Below are positions 17,254 to 25,941 of a stretch of DNA of 64,000 nt, in pieces (position 1 is the stretch's first letter; the number at the start of each line of letters is the position of its first letter). Source of the DNA: Allosediminivita pacifica (GTDB lineage: Bacteria > Pseudomonadota > Alphaproteobacteria > Rhodobacterales > Rhodobacteraceae); the NCBI RefSeq assembly GCF_003054175.1, contig NZ_QBKN01000023.1:1-64000 (forward strand). The letters are read 5' to 3'. The notes beneath the pieces were generated by a model. The model made no database searches. It was not told where the DNA came from and saw only the letters and a list, made by a program, of their open reading frames with translations. The translations under genes were made by a program, and so were the position numbers.

Positions 17254-19701
17254 TCAATCTTTCCAGTGCGCCAGCCGTTCGTGAACGTCCGACGTGATGC
17301 GCTGCAGTTTCTCGGCATGACCAATGTAGGGGCAAGGCTCCTCCAGCCGCTCCTTGACCGCGCCCATGTCGAACATGTTCGCGGCATCCAGCACCTTCAG
17401 CTCGTCCCATTGAACCGGAACGGCCACCGGCCCGCCCTCGCGGGCCCGCAGTGAATAGGGGGCCACTGCGGTGGCACCGCGTTCGTTGCGAAGCCAGTCG
17501 ACGAAGATGCGGCCCTTGCGCTTGTCCTTGGACATGTTGGCCGTGAACCGTTTCGGTTCAAGCTCGGCCAGCAGGTGGGCCACCGTCTTGGAGAACGTCT
17601 TGACCAGGTCCCAGTCGTGACTGCGGTGCAGCGGCAGCCAGAGATGCACCCCCTTCCCGCCCGTCACCATCGCACCGGCCTCCAGCCCCAAGTCAGCCAG
17701 ACGGTCACGCAGGTCAAAGGCAGCGGATCGCACATCGTCCCAGCCCAGACCCGCGTCGGGATCGAGATCGAACACAAGCCGGTCGGGTCGTTCGAGCCGG
17801 TCGGTCCGACTGCCCCACATGTGAAACTCGATGGTCCCCATCTGGGCAGCCGCGACAAAGGCCTCCGGCCGGGTGGCGTACATGTACTCCGCCGCCGCGC
17901 CGTCTTTTTCCTCGATCTCGATGCGCTGCAACTCCTCCGGAAAGCCCTTGCTGGCGTGCTTCTGAAAGAAGCTCTCCCCATCGATGCCTTGGGGTGCCCG
18001 CAACAGGGACAGGGGTCGATGGCCCGCGATTTCGACCAGCCTGTCGCCCACCCGTTCGTAGTGGCTGGCAACGTCGAGTTTTGTGCAGCCCGAGCCGGGA
18101 AAGACCTCGCGGTCGGGCGAAGAGATGCGCAGCCCCGCCACGCTCTTGACATCCTCGTCCATCTTTTCCTCGCTGTCTGGCTTCGGCGCCTCAAACGACA
18201 CATCGTCGGGCGCCTTGTCCTCTCGAATGCCCAGATAGGCGCCGTGCCGAATATGCCCGTCTTCCGTCAGTTCGGTGAACTCCACCTCAATGACGGTGTC
18301 GGGCGTCACCCAGCCCGCATCGCGCGCGATGCTGTTCGGCACATCCTCGAAGGGCGCGGTCTTGCGCGTGCGGAAACCCTTGGACAGCATCGCCAGATCG
18401 TCCTCCGAGTATCCAGTGCCGACGCGCCCGCGATAGCGCAGGCCGTCGGCCCCGTATTCCCCAACCAGGAGCGAGGCGAAGGCCCGGTCCTTGCCCGAAG
18501 GTGTGAAACCGCCCACGACGAATTCCTGCCGCTTGCTGCATTTCACCTTGCGCCAGGCCCGCGTCCGCGTGCCCTTGTAGGTCGCGTCCGCCTTCTTGCT
18601 GACGATGCCTTCGGCCCCGGCCTTGCAGGCGGCGTCAAAAAGCTCCTGCCCGCCGCCGCGGGCCTGGTCGGTCAGGCGCAGGGGGCTATCCTCGGGCAGA
18701 TCCTCGAACAGCGCTTCAAGCCGTGCACGGCGGTCGTCCTGGGTCGACCCGGTCAGATCCTCGCCGTCCAGTTCGAGAATATCGAAGCAGAAAAAGACAA
18801 GATCGCCGCCTTCCGACAGGGCCCGCTGCAGCGACGAAAACGCCGATCCACGTATCTTCGCCGCCATGACCTCGCCATCCAGCAGCGCACTGTCGCAGGG
18901 CAACTGATCGAATGCGCCGTGAAGCGCCGCGAACTTGTCCGTCCAGTCCTTGCCGTTCCGCGTCCAGAGACTCACGCCCCCTTTTCCAATTGCAGCAAGC
19001 GCGCGATATCCGTCGAACTTGGTCTCGTGCAGCCAGTCGTCCCCCTCGGGAACCTCGTCCACCAACGTCGCGAGCTGTGGCTTCCGGAACTTCGGTGCGC
19101 GAAGGCGGCGATCGGACGCGTCCTTTTTAGGCTCTTCAGACTCCGCGATCTCCGTCATGAGACGCCCAGTCTCGACCGAGGTCTCGTAACTCCCGGTCAG
19201 CGCATCCGATGACCCTTCGGCTGCATCGTCCTTTTCCTTGATCAGAAGCCAGGCCCCCTCGCCCCCCTTCCTGAACCGCACCAGCGCCCAGCCGCCCTGC
19301 ATCCGGTCACCATCCACGTCGAACTTGAGATTGCCCTCCTGAAGCATCTCGTCCACGTCGCCGCGCGGCTCCCAGCTGCCCTTGTCCCACAGCATCACCG
19401 TCCCGCCGCCGTATTCTTTCTCGGGGATCGTTCCCTCGAAATCACCGTAGTCGAGCGGGTGATCTTCCGTACGTTGCGCCAGCCGCTTGTCGCCCGTCTT
19501 GGGACTGGGCCCCTTGGGGATGGCCCAGGACATCAACACGCCATCATGTTCCAGTCGCAGGTCATAGTGCAGCGACGACGCGTCATGCTTCTGGATCGAG
19601 AACCAGCGCCCATTGCGCTTCTTCCTCGCCGCCTTGCCACGCGGCTCGGAGGTCTTGGAGAAATCGCGGCGCGCGTTGTAGTCTTTCAGACGGTCCGACA
19701 T
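17254..19701 (-). CDS. ligD: Multifunctional ATP-dependent DNA ligase D
   Basis: 815 residues with all three NHEJ activities in the order phosphoesterase, ligase, polymerase. The 3'-phosphoesterase domain occupies about residues 30-145 (LHYDLRLEHDG, EYGGGTV). The ligase nucleotidyl lysine is K228 in KFDG, followed by the OB domain to about 520. The primase-polymerase domain fills the C-terminus with QGIDGESFFQKH, the HMWGS segment and the catalytic FDLDPD. It repairs double-strand breaks brought together by Ku. The gene overlaps the ku stop by one base. The domain order matches Pseudomonas and rhizobial LigD. Confidence 0.95.
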   Translation of the reverse strand: MSDRLKDYNARRDFSKTSEPRGKAARKKRNGRWFSIQKHDASSLHYDLRLEHDGVLMSWAIPKGPSPKTGDKRLAQRTEDHPLDYGDFEGTIPEKEYGGGTVMLWDKGSWEPRGDVDEMLQEGNLKFDVDGDRMQGGWALVRFRKGGEGAWLLIKEKDDAAEGSSDALTGSYETSVETGRLMTEIAESEEPKKDASDRRLRAPKFRKPQLATLVDEVPEGDDWLHETKFDGYRALAAIGKGGVSLWTRNGKDWTDKFAALHGAFDQLPCDSALLDGEVMAAKIRGSAFSSLQRALSEGGDLVFFCFDILELDGEDLTGSTQDDRRARLEALFEDLPEDSPLRLTDQARGGGQELFDAACKAGAEGIVSKKADATYKGTRTRAWRKVKCSKRQEFVVGGFTPSGKDRAFASLLVGEYGADGLRYRGRVGTGYSEDDLAMLSKGFRTRKTAPFEDVPNSIARDAGWVTPDTVIEVEFTELTEDGHIRHGAYLGIREDKAPDDVSFEAPKPDSEEKMDEDVKSVAGLRISSPDREVFPGSGCTKLDVASHYERVGDRLVEIAGHRPLSLLRAPQGIDGESFFQKHASKGFPEELQRIEIEEKDGAAAEYMYATRPEAFVAAAQMGTIEFHMWGSRTDRLERPDRLVFDLDPDAGLGWDDVRSAAFDLRDRLADLGLEAGAMVTGGKGVHLWLPLHRSHDWDLVKTFSKTVAHLLAELEPKRFTANMSKDKRKGRIFVDWLRNERGATAVAPYSLRAREGGPVAVPVQWDELKVLDAANMFDMGAVKERLEEPCPYIGHAEKLQRITSDVHERLAHWKD

Positions 19702-20612
19702 CAGGAGGCCTTCTTGCGGCTGCCCGAGCCCTTGGCCGAAGACTTGGAGGACGAGGATTTCGACGACGACTTCGAGGTCCCCTTCGACTTCGCGCCGCCT
19801 TTCGACTTGCCGCTCGAACCGCCCTCGGATTTTTCGAGACTCTTCTTCAGGGCCCCCATGAGGTCGACGACGTTGTCCCCGTCGTCCTCGCTGTCTTCTT
19901 CGGTCTCGGCCGTCTCGGCGCTCTTGTCCTTGCGTCGGGCGTCGATCAGCTCCTTCAGGGCCTGATGATAGCTATCCGAAAACGCCGAGGCGTCAAAGGA
20001 CTTGGTCTTGCGGCCGATCAGTTCCCGGGCGAGGTCGAGCATTTCCTCGTCGGCCTCGTCGTCCGAAATCTCGCTGAACATCGGCTCCGCCTCGCGGATC
20101 TCGTCGGCGTACCTCAGGGTTTCGAGCAGCAATCCGTCCCCGCAAGGCCGGATCGCCGCCAGGCGCTCCTTGCCGCGCAGGGTGATCTGGCAGAGCGCGG
20201 TCTTGCGCTCGGCGCGCAGCGCATCCCGGATGACGCGGTAGGCATCCTCGGCAAGATCATCTTGCGGGACGACGTAGTAGGGCTTCTCGAAATAGAGCGG
20301 CGGGATCTCCCCGGTCTCCACGAATTGAACCAGCTCTAGCGTCTTCGAAGTTTCGACCTTGAGCTCTTCGATCTCTTCGGGTTCGAAAAGCACGTATTCG
20401 CCCTTGCCCGTCTCGTAGCCCTTGACGATATCGTCACTATCCACCGGCCCGACGCCCTTGACGGTCTTCTCGTAGCGGACGCGCTTGCCGGTCGGCTTGT
20501 GGATCTGCCGGAACGAGATGCGAGGACCCGACGTCGTCGCGGGATAGATCTCGATCCCGATCGAGACGAGTGACAGACGTATCTGTCCCTTCCAGACAGC
20601 GCGCGACGCCAT
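19701..20612 (-). CDS. ku: Ku DNA end-binding protein
   Basis: 303 residues. The beta-barrel core (SLVSIGIEIYPA, ISFRQIHKP, EIEELKVETSKTLELVQFV) covers about residues 1-250. The last 60 are a low-complexity Ser/Lys/Gly tail of repeated SK and SS units, which should be disordered and basic and may bind DNA, as extended Ku tails do. An acidic stretch (ETAETEEDSEDDGD) precedes the tail. The ATG at 20612 has GGAGG upstream; the longer open frame to 20879 is not protein-like. It is the first gene of the ku-ligD operon. Confidence 0.94.
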   Translation of the reverse strand: MASRAVWKGQIRLSLVSIGIEIYPATTSGPRISFRQIHKPTGKRVRYEKTVKGVGPVDSDDIVKGYETGKGEYVLFEPEEIEELKVETSKTLELVQFVETGEIPPLYFEKPYYVVPQDDLAEDAYRVIRDALRAERKTALCQITLRGKERLAAIRPCGDGLLLETLRYADEIREAEPMFSEISDDEADEEMLDLARELIGRKTKSFDASAFSDSYHQALKELIDARRKDKSAETAETEEDSEDDGDNVVDLMGALKKSLEKSEGGSSGKSKGGAKSKGTSKSSSKSSSSKSSAKGSGSRKKAS

Positions 20613-20899
20613 GACGTGACCTCCGGGTAAGCTCTTCGGCACAACGCTCGAAATGCTGGCGCGAGTTCCAAGCCAGTACGCGCCCGCCCCCGTCCGGATC
20701 CATGTGCACGACATTCCGGCGGATCGGGGGTCCAGTTCGGTTGCAGAGCACAAGCACAGCAACCTCTTCTCTGGCGCACTATTGAATCGCTTGCAGCCGC
20801 GACACAGGTTGCGAAACACTGCGCAGGACCCGACGGCGGTCGCTGCCGACGAACGGTACCGGGCTTCCGGTCGCCGCACGGACCTTGCAAGGAGCCCTC

Positions 20900-21661
20900 A
20901 TGTCATTCGCGCCCGATGCATTCCGCCATCATCCCGGTCTCGCCGGCAAGATCCGCGACCCCGAGCAGAGCTTCTTCCGGGATCTCGATCTTGCCGCCAT
21001 CGACGCGATCTGGGCCGAGGCGGGCAATCAGGACAACCCGCGCTACAGCGACGAGGTCCGAGAGGCGATGCGCCACGAGGCGCTTGCGCCATGGCAGGGC
21101 AAGGAGCTTTGGGTGTTTGCCTACGGCTCGCTCATGTGGGACCCGGCGGTTTACTTCGCCGAGGTGCGCCGGGCGCGCCTGCAGGGCTACCAGCGCAGTT
21201 TCTGCCTTGTCGACCGGTCCGGCGGACGCGGCACCGAAGGGGCGCCCGGGCTCATGGCCGCCCTCGACAACGGCCCGCACTGCGATGGGCTCGTGTTCCG
21301 CCTTTCCGCCGAAAACGCGGACCGCGAGTCCGAGATAATCTGGAGACGCGAGATGATGGCCCCGTGCTACAAGGCGGTCTTCGCCCCAGCCGAGACGGCA
21401 CACGGCACGGTCGAAGCGCTTTGCTTCGTGGCCGACCCAGAAGCCGACATGATCGACACCCAGCTCAGCCACGAAGACAGGGTCCGCTTCCTCGCTACCG
21501 GGACAGGACGGCTTGGCACGAGCCGCGAATACCTCGAAAACGTCATCGAGGGCTGCCGCGAACTCCGCATTGAGGATCCCAGGCTCGACGCTCTGCTGGC
21601 CGAGGTCGATGCCTGGCCCGCGCGCACGCCCGCCGTTCCGCATCGGACACGGGCCAGCTGA
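20900..21661 (+). CDS. chaC: Glutathione-specific gamma-glutamylcyclotransferase, ChaC type
   Basis: 253 residues. The diagnostic VFAYGSLMWDP motif lies near residue 75, with GGRGTEGAPGLMAALD and a later REMMAPCYKA segment as in ChaC. Members split glutathione to 5-oxoproline and Cys-Gly. ATG 20900 has AAGGAG at good distance; an ATG 15 bases earlier is less likely. It diverges from ku across a 287-bp gap and stands alone, with no chaA or chaB beside it. Confidence 0.87.
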   Translation: MSFAPDAFRHHPGLAGKIRDPEQSFFRDLDLAAIDAIWAEAGNQDNPRYSDEVREAMRHEALAPWQGKELWVFAYGSLMWDPAVYFAEVRRARLQGYQRSFCLVDRSGGRGTEGAPGLMAALDNGPHCDGLVFRLSAENADRESEIIWRREMMAPCYKAVFAPAETAHGTVEALCFVADPEADMIDTQLSHEDRVRFLATGTGRLGTSREYLENVIEGCRELRIEDPRLDALLAEVDAWPARTPAVPHRTRAS

Positions 21662-21697
21662 GACAGCGGGCGGTTGTCACGACGAAGGGTCACAGGC

Positions 21698-24265
21698 TCA
21701 TTCGCCCTTCCAGATCTCCCTTACCGCACGCGACAGGGTCTCGGACGTGAACGGCTTGGTCACCACCGGCACGGCCGGGAATCTGGCAAGCGTATCGGAC
21801 TGGCTTCCATAGCCGCTCGCGAGGAAGAAGGGCACGTTCTTCGAGGAGAGCAGCTGCGCGATTGGCAGGCTCGTCTCCGAACCAAGATGCACGTCCAGTA
21901 CCGCAAGCGAATGGTCATTGGCCTCGATGACCCGCATCGCCTCGGCCACGGTAGAGGCGGTGCGCACTGTTTCGACGCCCATGTCCTGAAGGATATCGGC
22001 TGCGTCCATGGCGATGATCATGTTGTCTTCCACGACCAGCACTGCGCCAGAGAGCATGGCGGCGGACTCTTCTACAGGGGCGTCGACCGGCTCTGCCGGC
22101 TCCGGGCCGGCCTCCTTGGCAGTCACGAAGCGCTCGGGCACCAGAAACTCCGCCCTCACTCCCGTCAGGTCGAAAGCCATCGAGGCGTGTCCCTTGAGCT
22201 CAAAAGGAATGGATTTCTCGATGATGGTGGTGCCGAACCCCCGGCGCTCGGGCGGCTGAACCGCAGGGCCGCCTGTCTCGCTCCAGGTGAACCTGAAGAA
22301 CCCGTCGTCCTGTTTCTCCACCTGCAGGATCACCCCGCCATCCGCGGTAGACAGCGCCCCGTATTTCACCGAGTTGGTGACCAGTTCGTGGAAGACCAGC
22401 GCCATGGTCGAAAAGGCTTCGGGCGCAAGCATGACCGGCGCCCCGCGCATGTAAACACGGCTATTGCCGTCGCTCAGGTAGGCCTTCAGTTCCACCGCGA
22501 TCAGATCGGAAAAGGCCACCGGGCTCCAATCTGTCTCGGTCAACTGGTCATGGGCCTTTGCCAGTGCCTGGATGCGACCGTCGACGGCGGTCGAGAACTC
22601 CTCGATCGTTCTAGACGACTTCTTGGACTGCGCGACAAGCGACCGGATGAGCCCAAGCACGTTGCGGACGCGGTGGTTCAACTCGGCGATCAGCAGTTCC
22701 TGCTGATCCTGTGCCCGCTGCCGTTCGACGTTCATCTCGTCCGAGAGCCTGAGAACCACCTCGAGCAGCGTGACCCGGATCGCCTCGGCCGAGCGAATTG
22801 CCGTCTGTGACCAGGCTGCGCTGCGGTTGGCCACATCTTCCTTCCAGACCTCGAAACTCTTGCGAGGGGTAAGACGGGCTCCGTAGCTGCCGACGTCGAC
22901 CGGCTTGTGCGGATTGCCCGCCCAGGTGACCTGCTGCACGACCTCGGTCCGGAAAAGCACGATGTAATCCCGGGGCAACCTCGAAATCGGGATCGCGAGG
23001 ATGCCTGCACTGGAATCCACCGCATGGGCGATCGACGGCAGCCGGGCCACAAGGTTGTCGGTCGCGTAGACCCGCGACGCCGCCGCCGTATTCAGGAACC
23101 GCACGATGGTCTGGAAGTCCTCCTCCGAAGGCGTGTTCCCGATGGTCACGTATTCGCCCGACAGATAGAGCCCGATCCCGTCGTAGGGAATGACCTTGCC
23201 GATCTCGCCGGCGATGCTGCGGAAACCGCTTGCAAGATCCGCCCCCGAACTCAGGCTCATCATCAGCTTGTCGTGAAGCTTCTGCGCCCGGCCCATGGTC
23301 TCCGAGATCTCGCGGGCTTCGCGACGCTCCAGCTCGTAGCCATAGAACTGAGCGAGAAGCTCAATCGCCGTCCTGCGCTCGTAGTCGACGTATAGCGGTT
23401 CGCGGTGATGGCAGGCAAAGAGCCCCCAGAGTTCGCCACGTATGATGATCGACACGGACATGGAGGCCCGAACCTTCATGTTGCGAAGGTACTCGAGATG
23501 GATCGGCGAAACGGCCCGTGTCACCGCCAGGGACAGATCCAGCGGGGCACCTTCCGGACTGTACTGCGGCTGGATCGGCGCGACCTCGTCGTCGACATCG
23601 GCGATCAGCCGCAGGTGGTTGCGCTTGTAGAGCTCGCGGGCCTGCCTCGGGATGTCGGATGCGGGAAAGTGCAAGCCAAGGTAGGTCTCGGTATCCGTGT
23701 CCTCCTTGGCCTCGGCGATCACCGTTCCGTCGCCCTCGGGGCCGAACTTGTAGACCATGACCCGATCGAACCCGGCGAGCTCGCGCAGCTGCTGCGCCGC
23801 AACCTGCGACACCTCGAGCAGATCCTTCTGCGCGGCGACCTTTCGCATCATCGGCGTCACGATGGCCATTTCATCGTGCTCGGCCCCCCGCGACTTCGCC
23901 TCGAACTCGAATATGAAGCTCAGGTTAGACTGGTGCGCACTCACATCGAACCGACGCCCATCCTCGAAAAGTTCGACACCGAACATCCGCATGACCGCAT
24001 TTTCATGCGATGTCGCTCCGAGCTTCTGGCGCATCTTTTCGATGGATGCGGAGGGGAAGAACGCGTTCAACCGCATGCCGACCATCTCTTCGGCTGGAAT
24101 GCCGAGGATCTGCCCGCAGTTCGTGGAGGCATGCTGAACGTTCCAGTCTGCCGAAATCGCGATCAAGGCCCCGAAGGACTGTACGTTTCCGAGGATATGA
24201 ATGGGTTCACGGTCGCAGTTCGTGAGATCGACAGGGGTCTCGGTCGAAATGTAGGGATCGTTCAT
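21698..24265 (-). CDS. bphP: Bacteriophytochrome hybrid HWE histidine kinase
   Basis: 855 residues: PAS, GAF, PHY, kinase, receiver. The biliverdin-binding cysteine is C17 (NCDREPIHI). The GAF domain has the D204-I205-P206 motif and the PHY tongue has PRKSF near 467-471. The kinase is of the HWE class: H531 in NHRVRN, N631 in the N box and W661-x-E663. A receiver domain from about 740 has phospho-acceptor D791 (VLDVHLG). It senses red/far-red light and may signal through its own receiver or a separate partner; no output domain is fused. Its start overlaps the heme oxygenase stop by four bases, so chromophore supply is coupled. Confidence 0.94.
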   Translation of the reverse strand: MNDPYISTETPVDLTNCDREPIHILGNVQSFGALIAISADWNVQHASTNCGQILGIPAEEMVGMRLNAFFPSASIEKMRQKLGATSHENAVMRMFGVELFEDGRRFDVSAHQSNLSFIFEFEAKSRGAEHDEMAIVTPMMRKVAAQKDLLEVSQVAAQQLRELAGFDRVMVYKFGPEGDGTVIAEAKEDTDTETYLGLHFPASDIPRQARELYKRNHLRLIADVDDEVAPIQPQYSPEGAPLDLSLAVTRAVSPIHLEYLRNMKVRASMSVSIIIRGELWGLFACHHREPLYVDYERRTAIELLAQFYGYELERREAREISETMGRAQKLHDKLMMSLSSGADLASGFRSIAGEIGKVIPYDGIGLYLSGEYVTIGNTPSEEDFQTIVRFLNTAAASRVYATDNLVARLPSIAHAVDSSAGILAIPISRLPRDYIVLFRTEVVQQVTWAGNPHKPVDVGSYGARLTPRKSFEVWKEDVANRSAAWSQTAIRSAEAIRVTLLEVVLRLSDEMNVERQRAQDQQELLIAELNHRVRNVLGLIRSLVAQSKKSSRTIEEFSTAVDGRIQALAKAHDQLTETDWSPVAFSDLIAVELKAYLSDGNSRVYMRGAPVMLAPEAFSTMALVFHELVTNSVKYGALSTADGGVILQVEKQDDGFFRFTWSETGGPAVQPPERRGFGTTIIEKSIPFELKGHASMAFDLTGVRAEFLVPERFVTAKEAGPEPAEPVDAPVEESAAMLSGAVLVVEDNMIIAMDAADILQDMGVETVRTASTVAEAMRVIEANDHSLAVLDVHLGSETSLPIAQLLSSKNVPFFLASGYGSQSDTLARFPAVPVVTKPFTSETLSRAVREIWKGE

Positions 24266-24810
24266 CTGGTCTCTTGGTCATGGGAGGGGAGTGCAGGGTC
24301 TGCCACCGAAAGGAAGATGTCGAAGACTCGGGCACTGTCGTTCAGGATGCGCTCACGCTGATCGCCTTCCGGCGGATCGGCGGCGATGCGGGCAAGGAAG
24401 CTCTTCCAGGATCGAAGGTCGGGTTCCGCCTGAAAGACCCCGGTCCGATCCGAAACGTGCAGAGATTTCCGGAGATAGGCGAGGCCGAGTTGCGACCCGA
24501 GAATAACATAGGCGACCGCGTCAGGATGAATGATATCATCCGGGGCATACTGCTCTTCGAGGTGGGCAGCAGCATCTTGATCAGTGGCCCGAGCCAGATA
24601 GTCTGTCGCCTCTGCGGCATTTCCACGGCACGCGGCAAGAACCCGTGCGTTGGCCCGATCGTGGATCCTCTGGAACTCTGAACGCCCGCCGGGGGTCGAA
24701 AGATCGATTGCGCCCATGCGTGCGTCAAGCCTCTGATGCCTCTCGGCCGTGGCCTGGCGCAATTGCGATCTGAAGTCGATCTGGGCGGCTGCCTTCGTGT
24801 TACATGCCAT
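24262..24810 (-). CDS. bphO: Heme oxygenase, phytochrome-associated
   Basis: 182 residues resembling BphO heme oxygenases: FRSQLRQATAERHQRLDA at the start with likely proximal histidine H25, and YVILGSQLGLAYL as the distal helix. It opens haem to biliverdin, iron and CO, giving the chromophore for the next gene's product. It precedes bphP with a four-base overlap, the standard arrangement. Sequence similarity to canonical HmuO is weak but the context is decisive. Confidence 0.88.
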   Translation of the reverse strand: MACNTKAAAQIDFRSQLRQATAERHQRLDARMGAIDLSTPGGRSEFQRIHDRANARVLAACRGNAAEATDYLARATDQDAAAHLEEQYAPDDIIHPDAVAYVILGSQLGLAYLRKSLHVSDRTGVFQAEPDLRSWKSFLARIAADPPEGDQRERILNDSARVFDIFLSVADPALPSHDQETR

Positions 24811-25155
24811 CTGGGAATTTGACTTACTGTAGTTATGTCCAGTTCACGCGATTGCAGCCGCGGCCTACATAGACGGTGACGGACTTTAAAATGCCGACAC
24901 CGGCAAAATGTTCCAAGTAAAAAGCCACCACAACCCACGCAGTCATCCGCCATGTGCACGACCTCGGCTGCCTGCTGCGCGTGAGCAGACGTCTGCCGCA
25001 CGAAGGAACCGGCCAAGAGACCGCCCTCCAGGCGGCAAGGCGCACTCGCTCACATCGCAAATCCCGTAGGGAACCCAACAGGTACAAGCCCGCGTTCACG
25101 TTCTGAGTTTAGCCTCCGGGCGCTCTACCACATCTTCATCTCGACCTCAGGAAAC
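24811..25155. other. 345-bp divergent gap, bphO / crp-like gene
   Basis: It should hold promoters for both directions. The bases nearest bphO are AT-rich (about 24811-24840). I found no FNR-type TTGAT-N4-ATCAA box and no other clear operator. The run near 25110 (GCGCTCTACCAC) recalls a tRNA fragment but no cloverleaf can be built. Confidence 0.4.
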
Positions 25156-25887
25156 ATGACGACAAAGACATCAGAACTCCTGTCTCTTGTCCTCGGGCGA
25201 AGGGACAGGCTTGAACCCGAAGAACGGACGGCCCTCAGTCGGCTCTCGGTCAGGACGCTCAAGTTTTCGCACGGCGATACGATCATTCCGGCCGGGCCGA
25301 CGGCCGCGGAAAGTTGTCTTGTGGTTTCAGGCATGGCCCTCCGCGTCCAGTCAACCTGGGCCGGGCGCGATGTTGTCTCGGCAGTCCATGTCCCGGGAGA
25401 TTTCGTGGACCTGCACGCCTTGGTTCTCGAACGACTCGACCATTCGGTGATCGCGCAAGGAGACTGCAAGGTCCAATTCGTTGATCAGCAGCAGCTACGG
25501 AAAATCACGAACGATTTTCCGCACCTCACTCGGCTCTTCTGGATGCTGACCCTGATTGACGCCAAGATCCATCGCGCTTGGCTCGCCGCCGCGGCGACAC
25601 TGCGGACAAACGAGCGGATCGCGCATTTCCTCTGCGAACTCTACACGCGCTACGCGACCATCGGCTTCGTCAAGAACGGAAGCTTCGAGATGCCTCTTCA
25701 GCAAAAGGACATGGAACGGCTCTTTGGTTTCTCGCGATCTCACGTCAACCGGGCAGTACAGGAACTCCGGGCCCGAGGGCTGATCGACTGGTCCCGTGAT
25801 CAGGTGACCGTCCACGATCTCGATAACCTGAAGATCTATGGCAAGTTCGACGCCGATTACTTGGAGATCGTCAGCGCGAGGAGATGA
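25156..25887 (+). CDS. Crp/Fnr-family regulator
   Basis: 243 residues: a cyclic-nucleotide-type beta barrel (about 20-120), a long dimer helix, and a C-terminal winged helix (LQQKDMERLFGFSRSHVNRAV). It lacks the N-terminal cysteines of Fnr, so it should not carry an oxygen-sensing Fe-S cluster; the effector is unknown. It is transcribed away from bphO. The spermidine-synthase-like gene begins 54 bp downstream and may be co-transcribed. Confidence 0.88.
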   Translation: MTTKTSELLSLVLGRRDRLEPEERTALSRLSVRTLKFSHGDTIIPAGPTAAESCLVVSGMALRVQSTWAGRDVVSAVHVPGDFVDLHALVLERLDHSVIAQGDCKVQFVDQQQLRKITNDFPHLTRLFWMLTLIDAKIHRAWLAAAATLRTNERIAHFLCELYTRYATIGFVKNGSFEMPLQQKDMERLFGFSRSHVNRAVQELRARGLIDWSRDQVTVHDLDNLKIYGKFDADYLEIVSARR

Positions 25888-25941
25888 CGGTTCCGGGCAT
25901 CGACGGAGATCAAGCACGCCCTTCAGTCCGCCCCTGACGGC

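Noticed and set aside
20613-20879. Upstream extension of the Ku frame
   Set aside because: The extra 89 residues are not protein-like, and GGAGG precedes the ATG at 20612 where the Ku fold begins.
25095-25135. tRNA-like stretch (GCGCTCTACCAC)
   Set aside because: No acceptor stem, T-loop consensus or cloverleaf can be formed around it.
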